From positions 1-6,314 of the forward strand of contig CALBNP010000048.1 in the NCBI GenBank assembly GCA_937896505.1: a DNA stretch of 6,314 bases. Direction: 5' to 3'. The stretch's first letter is position 1. Each line of letters starts with the position of its first letter. The position numbers and the translations under genes are program-made. This DNA is from an uncultured Bacteroidales bacterium (GTDB lineage: Bacteria > Bacteroidota > Bacteroidia > Bacteroidales > F082). Below the pieces are notes generated by a model. That model made no database searches. It saw nothing but the letters and a program-made list of their open reading frames with translations, and was not told the DNA's origin. Shown in pieces: positions 1 to 5,250 of this stretch.

Positions 1-642
1 GTGTATTCCGTGCCGTTCCACTCGAAGCTGTTGCAGGCCTGGTGCTCCCATTCGCTCGTCAGTACGTCGTTGATGGTCAGGTGCAGGGTGACGATGCTGT
101 CGCAGCCCTGCACGCTCTCGAAGGTCTGCTCGTAGTCGCCTGTGGCGGTGTATTCCGTGCCGTTCCACTCGAAGCTGTCGCAGGCCTGGTGCCCCCACTC
201 GCTCGTCAGCACGTCGTTGATGGTCAGGTGCAGGGTGACGATGCTGTCGCAGCCCTGAATGCTCTCGAAGGTCTGCTCGTAGTCGCCCGTGGCCGTGTAT
301 TCCATGCCGTTCCACTCGAAGCTGTCGCAGGCCTGGTGCTCCCACTCGCTCGTCAGCACGTCGTTGATGGTCAAGTGCAGGGTGACGATGCTGTCGCAGC
401 CCTGGACGCTCTCGAAGGTCTGCTCGTAGTCGCCCGTGGCGGTGTATTCCGTGCCGTTCCACTCGAAGCTGTCGCAGGCCTGGTGCTCCCACTCGCTCGT
501 CAGCACGTCGTTGATGGTCAAGTGCAGGGTGACGATGCTGTCGCAGCCCTGGACGCTCTCGAAGGTCTGCTCGTAGTCGCCCGTGGCGGTGTATTCCGTG
601 CCGTTCCACTCGTAGCTGTCGCAGGCCTGGTACTCCCATTCG
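1..642 (-). repeat. Tandem 147-bp coding repeats, near-identical
   Basis: Four full units (1-147, 148-294, 295-441, 442-588) and a partial fifth (589-642) repeat in exact 147-bp register, which is 49 codons. The array continues off the left edge. By eye, units 295-441 and 442-588 differ at one base; the other two differ from 442-588 at about five or six positions. Each unit encodes CDSFEWNG, EYTATGDYEQTFES, GCDSIVTLHLTINDV and LTSEWEHQA. The unit 442-588 is about 63% G+C by hand count. Changes seen at the protein level include T to M at 303-305, V to I at 257-259, E to G at 193-195, and D to N in the leftmost unit near 31-33. The period is a multiple of three, so copy-number changes would keep the frame. 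Confidence 0.97.
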
Positions 643-2033
643 GTTTCCAATGGTAAATCATTGACGGTGAGGTTCAGCGTGACAATGCTGTCGCAACCGG
701 TGGAGGCCTCGAAAGTTTCGGTGTATTGTCCCGACTCGGTATAGACGTGACCATTCCAAGTGTAGGCACCGCAGGTGGTGTCGTTGATGATGCGGGTGAT
801 GTCACGGTTGACAGTGAGGTACATAGTGACGACACTGTCGCAGCCATATTGGTTCTGCAAGGTCTGCTCGTAGGTGCCGCTTTCCGTATAGGTTTCGCCG
901 TTCCATGTGAGGCTGTTGCAAGTCTCGCGTTCTATGGTTCGGCTACTCACCGGCAGCACGCTCAAGTTGATGGTGACAACGCTGTCGCAGCCCGAAGCGG
1001 CGGTGTAGTACTGATGGTAAGTACCCGCCACGGAATAGGCATAGCCGTTGTAATAAAACGCATCATTCTCGCAGGTTGTGCCATTGATGCTTGGTCCCGT
1101 GACAGACCCTCTCTTATAAAGGTGCAGGGTGAGCGTTGCCTCACATTCGCCATTGCCTATCTCACGTGAGAAAGTGGCTTCACCTTGGTTTTGTGTCTGC
1201 TGTGGCGTAAGGGCAAAGCCGTAGCCGTTATAGGCATAGCCAGCACACACGGTATCATAGACATGCTCCGTGCCCGAAGGGTTCACATAGATGATTTGCT
1301 CCGCCGTGGCCGAACAGCCGAACTCCGTGGTGGCTGTTACGGTGAAAGTGGTGGTTTGCGTAGGCGACACCTCTATATAAGGCGTGGTTGCCCCCGTGTT
1401 CCAGTAATAGTTGAGCGTTGTGTCATAGACTATGGTCTGTCCTCCCCCGAAATCGTGAATGGCACGGACACTATAGTTGTTAGTTTTTGATTCTGAACAA
1501 GAACGAAAAAAAGTATCAAGAAACCATGCATTTGACGTGGTATTTTCCGTGCTCGTCCAATAGTTGGAATTGGCCGACAAAGTAGTGCCTCCAGCAGCTG
1601 CAATAGCGCCTTCGATAGTGGAAAGATTACCACAGAGCAGGGTCAGCTGTCCAGCCGAAGGCAGATACCATCCATGCTCGAAATCAACTTTTCCGGCGGC
1701 ATAGGCACTGCTGTTGTTTTGGTATGCTCTAATCTTTTCGGTGTTGCCATATCCATCAGTGTCATTCAGTAAGGCCTGATAATAGTTTGGAGGATCCTGA
1801 TTAGTCAATGCTGGAATGTCACCCGAAACACCCCAAGGGCAGCCTGTGGAGGCATCATTAAGTGCCACCATCCAACCACCACTGCCATCGGGACGGACAT
1901 AGAACACCACACCACGGCTACCGTCTTCATTTGTAATGACATCGCCCAACTTATAACCTTGAGCCATCGCACACGGCAAGGCGGTCAGCAGCGTCAAAAA
2001 GGCAATCAAAATGTTTAAACTTAATCTATTCAT
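1..2033 (-). CDS. Secreted repeat adhesin with N-terminal Lcl/DUF1566 domain, 3' end outside window
   Basis: Reading leftward from ATG at 2033 the frame stays open for 677 codons to the window edge, so the C-terminus is missing. Residues 1-25 form a Sec signal peptide (hydrophobic stretch from residue 8, likely cut after AMA or AMAQ). Residues 26-195 match the Lcl/DUF1566 C-type-lectin-like fold: DGYGNTEKIRAY at 93, GWYLPSAGQL at 121, YWTSTE at 158, SVRAI at 188. Residues 200-252 look like the second half of an Ig-like domain (YYWNTGATT at 209, FGCSATA at 238). From about 260 come at least nine repeats of roughly 49-58 residues, each with a Cys before an aromatic/NG motif (CDSFEWNG) and most with a second in GCDSIVTLHLT; the last ones are near-identical. 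Long Cys-repeat proteins of this kind in Bacteroidota are usually exported surface proteins, often by type IX secretion, but the C-terminal sorting domain would lie off the edge. The role in adhesion is inferred. It lies 83 bp downstream of the 2117-4975 gene, probably in one operon. No Shine-Dalgarno is seen. Confidence 0.9.
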   Translation of the reverse strand, partial: MNRLSLNILIAFLTLLTALPCAMAQGYKLGDVITNEDGSRGVVFYVRPDGSGGWMVALNDASTGCPWGVSGDIPALTNQDPPNYYQALLNDTDGYGNTEKIRAYQNNSSAYAAGKVDFEHGWYLPSAGQLTLLCGNLSTIEGAIAAAGGTTLSANSNYWTSTENTTSNAWFLDTFFRSCSESKTNNYSVRAIHDFGGGQTIVYDTTLNYYWNTGATTPYIEVSPTQTTTFTVTATTEFGCSATAEQIIYVNPSGTEHVYDTVCAGYAYNGYGFALTPQQTQNQGEATFSREIGNGECEATLTLHLYKRGSVTGPSINGTTCENDAFYYNGYAYSVAGTYHQYYTAASGCDSVVTINLSVLPVSSRTIERETCNSLTWNGETYTESGTYEQTLQNQYGCDSVVTMYLTVNRDITRIINDTTCGAYTWNGHVYTESGQYTETFEASTGCDSIVTLNLTVNDLPLETEWEYQACDSYEWNGTEYTATGDYEQTFESVQGCDSIVTLHLTINDVLTSEWEHQACDSFEWNGTEYTATGDYEQTFESVQGCDSIVTLHLTINDVLTSEWEHQACDSFEWNGMEYTATGDYEQTFESIQGCDSIVTLHLTINDVLTSEWGHQACDSFEWNGTEYTATGDYEQTFESVQGCDSIVTLHLTINDVLTSEWEHQACNSFEWNGTEY
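624..1256 (-). repeat. Diverged copies of the Cys-containing protein repeat
   Basis: These are older, divergent members of the same repeat family, visible only at protein level. Their first cysteines fall at residues 263 (CAGYAYNG), 321 (CENDAFYYNG), 372 (CNSLTWNG) and 421 (CGAYTWNG), spaced 58, 51 and 49 residues, then 50 to the first near-identical copy at 471. The three after the first end in GCDSVVT or GCDSIVT followed by a beta-strand-like stretch; the first copy has GECEATLTLHL instead. The first copy is closest to the longer modules of the upstream gene (both have a GF after the YNG-like motif). Confidence 0.85.
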
Positions 2034-2116
2034 TTACTTATCATCTGCTTATGTAAATCTATAAACCACTAATCCATCACCATTTCCACCATAATTCATA
2101 ACAATACAAATAGCTG
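2034..2116 (-). other. Short intergenic gap inside the putative operon
   Basis: These 83 bp separate the stop of the IgGFc-binding protein gene from the start of the repeat protein gene. No stem-loop followed by a T run is visible, and there is no full TAnnTTTG element; the nearest is TAGATTTA at 2055-2062 on the minus strand, with a wrong last base and no paired -33 motif. The two genes are therefore probably co-transcribed. The gap also holds a 16-codon open stretch from ATG at 2099 to a stop ending at 2049, encoding MNYGGNGDGLVVYRFT. It resembles the end of a Gly-rich domain and may be a coding remnant. Confidence 0.6.
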
Positions 2117-4975
2117 TTAAAAAGCTGACGCACTCCGCACTTTAAAGTAAGGGTAGTTCTCGTCCTTAGTGGTGCTGTACACGGATCCATAGTTGTGTAC
2201 ATATCCTGCATCGTTAGCGTTATACTCCGTGGAAGACCAGTACCGCCAATAGGCATTCATACCAAAGAGAGTGCCGCCAACTGTAGCAAGGCTAGCGTTC
2301 ACTTGGATAAGATAACCGTAAAGAATGCGCAACTGTCCCATAGCAGGCAGATACCAGCCATTGTCAAAATCAACAGCGTAAGCTGCCGGGTAGCGCATGG
2401 CGTTGCCGTAAGCACGAATTTTCTGTGTGTTGCCGTAACCATCGAAATCCGTAAGGGCGACACGAGGTGTGGGGCAGTTAGTCAGCGAAGGAATATCCTG
2501 ATGTTCTGTACTCCAGTTTATGACACCTGTCGCTTGGTCTTGTAAATGTATTATCCAGCCATGCCGTCCCGTATCGTCAACATAGAAAACTATGCCTTTG
2601 GCAGTCTTGCCGCAAGGCCAGTCGGCGGGTTTCACAATGCTGCCATCGGTGCAGACAATATCGCCAATGGCCACTTCGGGCGGTGTGCCGCCGCCTTGTA
2701 TAATAGAGGCGTTTTCGCCCAAGGCATGAATGGTGGTGGAGCTGCCGTCACAAATCACGGAGGGTTCGGCCTGCGTGGTTAGGGTGGGCGTACCTGTCAC
2801 GAACAACTGCAGCACACGAATGCTGTCGCAACCTGCCGCGGTAGTATAGCTGTTGGTGAAGGTAAACCAACCCAAGCTGTCCTGTCTTGCCAAGTGGAAG
2901 CCGTAGGCATCGTAAGTGTTGCCGCTACAGAGGGTGTCACTAAACAGGAAATGGTAAGTGGGATTGGGAGTTACGGTTATGGGGAGGGTGCCCGTGCCAC
3001 AGTCGTTGCTGCCGTGCAGGGTAAGGGTTGTCGGTGCCGCCGTGTTAAAACATACCGTCAACGAAGTGCTTTGCAGGCCGCCTATCACCGTCACGCCATT
3101 TGGAACTTCCCAATGGTATTGGGTCCCCTGCTGTATATTTGCTGGCCTGTAGGTGACAGGCTCAAGGGTACAAGGCGTAAGGTCGCCGTCGATGGCATCG
3201 AGCTGCAAGGCCTCGTGTACGGTCAGGTCAAGCACCTTGCGTTGTTCGCAGTTGCCTGAACCTGCAATAATGGTATCGAAGCGGAAAATGTTCAGGCCAG
3301 GGTAGGCGGCAAGGCTATCGGCAATGCGTTGGGCACTTATCGAGAAGCCATTGCCGGTGTAGGCATTGCCCTCGCATACGTCGTCTCTCAGCTCTATTTC
3401 ATCAAACCTGGTAGTATGTACAATGGTGCGTAAAGTATCTTTGACATTACCCGAACGAGTGAGCACGGCGTAGGCTAACCAGTCGCCGGCAACGCCGTAG
3501 GTGTGATAGACAGGGGTGCCGTTGGCAGTGGTGCCGTCGCCGAAATGCCAGTTCACGGAGGAATAGTTGTAGTTGGCCGTCACGCTGAATTTTATGTTGT
3601 CGTCCTTGCAGACATAGGTTCCATTCGGAAGCATGTAGTTGGGTATGTCGTTCACCTCGATGGCGGCATTGAGGTCGGCCACGTTGGAGCCTACCGAATA
3701 GGCATAGCTTTCGCAGAAACCCAAGCCATAAACATGAGCCACGAAGCCGCCCTTGCGGTTACTCAGCTGGTGGGCATTGTCCGAAACCTGTATCTTGGCA
3801 TAGGCGTATTCGGGCTTGGATGCCAGCACTTGGAATTGGTCGGAGATGTTAGTGCCGTCCAGACGCATTCCAATCACATGCTGGGTCTGCGTCACCACAT
3901 TCACGAAATGGTAGCGCGAAGTGCCTGACGAGAAGGTGCCGAAAGTGGTTTCGTGTATCTGCTGCTCGATAGGGCTGACAATCACCATGGATGGGTCGCC
4001 GTTGGAACCGCCATAGTTGGCACCGGTAAAATAGAGATAGGTGCAGGCCGGCTGTGTGGTCTCAATGAAAACGGCGTCTTCCGTAGAGTTCAGCTCAAAC
4101 TGGTGGGTTTGTCCAGCATTGATGGTAGCCAAGGTGGTCCCGTTTTTCTTCACTTGGCAGTTGTTGGCCGAAGCCGTTACTCTTACGATATCCTTGCTGC
4201 GCATACTGGATGTGGTCACGATGAACTGCTTGCCCCAATAGGCCACCGGCCAGTCCTGTTCCACGAGGTGGTCGCAAGCCAAATAACCTTCGGGAATGTA
4301 TTCGCAGACATTGCCGCTGAAAACAGCAATCTTGCGTCCGTTGCGGGCCTTCACTTGCGAGCCGGAGAGGTCGCCACCTCTCACCGAGGCAATCTGATAG
4401 CATTGTCCCGCATCCAAAGTCACGCTGAACTGCTGGTTGGCCTGCTGCCCATGGGCGGTGGCGCATTTGGGAGTAATGTCAACGGTGGTGCCGTTCTGGG
4501 TTGCTACAATCAGTGCCTCGCAATTGATGAGGGCACCTTCGTAGGTCTGCAAGACATACTCGTCGCGCAAGGCTGTCGTTGGCAGCACATTGGTGACATC
4601 GAACGAATAAGTGGTGAAGTTGGAGGCATACAACGAGATGGTATCCGTGGCGGTGACATGAAGTCCTGTATTCACCACATCTCCCGACCTCGTCGTGTAG
4701 GCCTGCTCCAAGGGGATGTTCACCCTGGTGATACTGCCAGCTGTAACCGTGAAGCCGGTGCTCCAGCCAGTTCTTGGGTTCGTCACCGTTCCCGAACAGT
4801 TATCCGACCCTGTTACAATCAGTTTGGTTTCAATTCCGTAGCCTTCATCACGACTGTTCATGAACGAAACCCAGAAATCCCTGCCCAACGTGGAGGGCGA
4901 CTGCGCAAAGCCCGTAGCCATGCAAAGCCACAAGGCACACAGCAGGAAAAAGCGGTTTGACATGATATATTTCAT
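2117..4975 (-). CDS. Secreted IgGFc-binding-domain / PKD / Lcl (DUF1566) surface protein
   Basis: This is a complete 952-residue protein. Residues 1-25 are a signal peptide (hydrophobic LLCALWLCMATGFA, cut near FA/QS). An ATG at 4963 (residue 5) would leave the same signal peptide and is an equally good start. Residues about 28-425 match the bacterial IgGFc-binding N-terminal domain: GRDFWVSF at 31, DEYVLQTYEG at 138, GTTVDITP at 162, DLSGSQVKA at 202, KIAVFSGN at 215, CDHLVEQ at 234, YWGKQF at 246. Residues about 455-520 form a PKD domain (WHFGDGTT at 476, YHTYG at 490). Two Cys-containing modules follow (VCEGNAYTGNGF at 533; LCSGNTYDAYGF at 682 with GCDS at 715), then a truncated Ig-like start (PSVICDGSSTTIHA at 738). 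Residues 767-952 are an Lcl/DUF1566 domain (GYGNTQKIRAY at 846, GWYLP at 873, YWSSTEYN at 912, KVRSASAF at the end). The domain types imply extracellular binding, but the ligand is unknown and the IgGFc name does not prove antibody binding. No type IX C-terminal sorting domain is visible, which is unusual for such a protein. It probably heads an operon with the repeat protein downstream. Confidence 0.93.
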   Translation of the reverse strand: MKYIMSNRFFLLCALWLCMATGFAQSPSTLGRDFWVSFMNSRDEGYGIETKLIVTGSDNCSGTVTNPRTGWSTGFTVTAGSITRVNIPLEQAYTTRSGDVVNTGLHVTATDTISLYASNFTTYSFDVTNVLPTTALRDEYVLQTYEGALINCEALIVATQNGTTVDITPKCATAHGQQANQQFSVTLDAGQCYQIASVRGGDLSGSQVKARNGRKIAVFSGNVCEYIPEGYLACDHLVEQDWPVAYWGKQFIVTTSSMRSKDIVRVTASANNCQVKKNGTTLATINAGQTHQFELNSTEDAVFIETTQPACTYLYFTGANYGGSNGDPSMVIVSPIEQQIHETTFGTFSSGTSRYHFVNVVTQTQHVIGMRLDGTNISDQFQVLASKPEYAYAKIQVSDNAHQLSNRKGGFVAHVYGLGFCESYAYSVGSNVADLNAAIEVNDIPNYMLPNGTYVCKDDNIKFSVTANYNYSSVNWHFGDGTTANGTPVYHTYGVAGDWLAYAVLTRSGNVKDTLRTIVHTTRFDEIELRDDVCEGNAYTGNGFSISAQRIADSLAAYPGLNIFRFDTIIAGSGNCEQRKVLDLTVHEALQLDAIDGDLTPCTLEPVTYRPANIQQGTQYHWEVPNGVTVIGGLQSTSLTVCFNTAAPTTLTLHGSNDCGTGTLPITVTPNPTYHFLFSDTLCSGNTYDAYGFHLARQDSLGWFTFTNSYTTAAGCDSIRVLQLFVTGTPTLTTQAEPSVICDGSSTTIHALGENASIIQGGGTPPEVAIGDIVCTDGSIVKPADWPCGKTAKGIVFYVDDTGRHGWIIHLQDQATGVINWSTEHQDIPSLTNCPTPRVALTDFDGYGNTQKIRAYGNAMRYPAAYAVDFDNGWYLPAMGQLRILYGYLIQVNASLATVGGTLFGMNAYWRYWSSTEYNANDAGYVHNYGSVYSTTKDENYPYFKVRSASAF

Positions 4976-5003
4976 CTTATTATTATGAATGAAAAAGAAA
5001 TTG

Positions 5004-5011
5004 CAAAGATA
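5004..5011 (-). promoter_or_regulatory. Bacteroidota -7 element for the adhesin operon
   Basis: Reading leftward, TATCTTTG matches the Bacteroidota sigma-ABfr -7 consensus TAnnTTTG exactly. It lies 28 bp before the ATG at 4975, giving a short leader of roughly 20 bases. The nearest TTTG that could act as a -33 element (5038-5041) is 26 bp away, longer than the usual 19-21 bp, so the upstream half is weak. Confidence 0.55.
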
Positions 5012-5055
5012 TTATTTTTTCGCATATTGAGAATTGGCAAAATTTACCCTTTTTC

Positions 5056-5069
5056 GGTTTTCCAAAACC
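5056..5069. promoter_or_regulatory. 14-bp palindrome between the divergent promoters
   Basis: GGTTTTCCAAAACC has 6-bp perfect inverted arms around a 2-bp centre. The centre is too small for an RNA hairpin loop, but the shape fits a dimeric DNA-binding site. It lies upstream of both -7 elements (about 45 bp from the adhesin one and 90 bp from the ATPase one), so an operator role is possible but unproven. Confidence 0.25.
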
Positions 5070-5159
5070 TGTCGCCGATGCGGTTGCGGTTGCTGTTGAC
5101 GAATCGCGCCAAATTCACAAATGAGATAAAAAAACTGCACCTATTTCATTTATTATTAC

Positions 5160-5167
5160 TACATTTG
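5160..5167 (+). promoter_or_regulatory. Bacteroidota -7 element for the ATPase gene
   Basis: TACATTTG matches TAnnTTTG exactly and lies 83 bp before the ATPase ATG at 5251, so a transcript would carry a leader of about 75 bases. The -33 position holds only a weak ACTG (5134-5137). The position in the intergenic region and its orientation support it, but a single 8-bp match in AT-rich DNA can occur by chance. Confidence 0.5.
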
Positions 5168-5171
5168 CCGC

Positions 5172-5231
5172 ATGAAAAATAATGCAACAGCGGTTACAGT
5201 AATAGCAGTTACAATAATTTATCTTTTATAA
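5172..5231 (+). CDS. Possible 19-codon leader ORF upstream of the ATPase
   Basis: An ATG just after the -7 element opens a 19-residue frame (MKNNATAVTVIAVTIIYLL) that stops 19 bp before the ATPase start. The peptide is short and hydrophobic with a repeated AVT(V/I)I motif. If the promoter at 5160-5167 is used, this ATG would fall at or within a few bases of the transcript's 5' end. No family is recognised. It may well be chance, since the region is short and AT-rich. Confidence 0.2.
   Translation: MKNNATAVTVIAVTIIYLL
5189..5218 (+). repeat. Two tandem 15-bp direct repeats in the ATPase leader
   Basis: AGCGGTTACAGTAAT (5189-5203) is followed directly by AGCAGTTACAATAAT (5204-5218), with 13 of 15 bases identical. 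The repeat lies between the predicted promoter and the ATPase start. It could be a paired protein-binding site or a simple tandem duplication; nothing else in the window repeats it. Confidence 0.6.
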
Positions 5232-5250
5232 CAATTTAGAAATCAACAAA

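Larger units (their letters stand above)
4976..5250. other. Divergent intergenic region between adhesin operon and ATPase gene
   Basis: This 275-bp stretch lies between two divergent start codons. It is mostly AT-rich and carries one -7 element per direction, a 14-bp palindrome at 5056-5069, and a GC-rich patch at about 5070-5110 with short GGTTGC iterations at 5082-5097. Open stretches here (for example 42 codons on the minus strand from GTG at 5140) have no recognisable family and no strong sign of being translated. Confidence 0.7.

Noticed and set aside
1..642. CRISPR-like array
   Set aside because: Units are 147 bp, directly adjacent with no spacers, and encode a continuous protein.
42..656. 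Plus-strand 204-codon open frame made of repeated segments
   Set aside because: It is the antisense shadow of the 147-bp coding repeats. The minus-strand frame is open for 677 codons with a signal peptide and known domains, and the repeat period of 49 codons keeps any open antisense frame open.
1161..1170. Perfect palindrome CTCACGTGAG
   Set aside because: It lies within coding sequence, is only 10 bp and occurs once; chance is the simplest explanation.
1506..1512. Run of seven A (T on the coding strand) as a phase-variation slippage tract
   Set aside because: It is in frame as it stands, seven bases is short for phase variation, and nothing else supports switching.
1959..2033. Lipoprotein signal in the repeat protein (Cys at residue 21)
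   Set aside because: The residues before the Cys are ALP; a Pro at -1 does not fit the lipobox, whereas AMA/Q gives a good type I cleavage site.
3953..4960. Plus-strand 335-codon open frame
   Set aside because: It lies wholly opposite the IgGFc-binding domain gene, whose minus-strand translation matches the family throughout. The plus-strand translation has no recognisable domain.
4913..4975. Lipoprotein signal in the IgGFc-binding protein (Cys at residues 13 or 18)
   Set aside because: The residues before these Cys are Leu, which does not fit the lipobox, and cleavage near FAQS is more plausible.
4985..5182. Plus-strand 65-codon open frame in the divergent region
   Set aside because: It has no recognisable similarity, overlaps both predicted promoters, and has a composition typical of translated AT-rich noncoding DNA.
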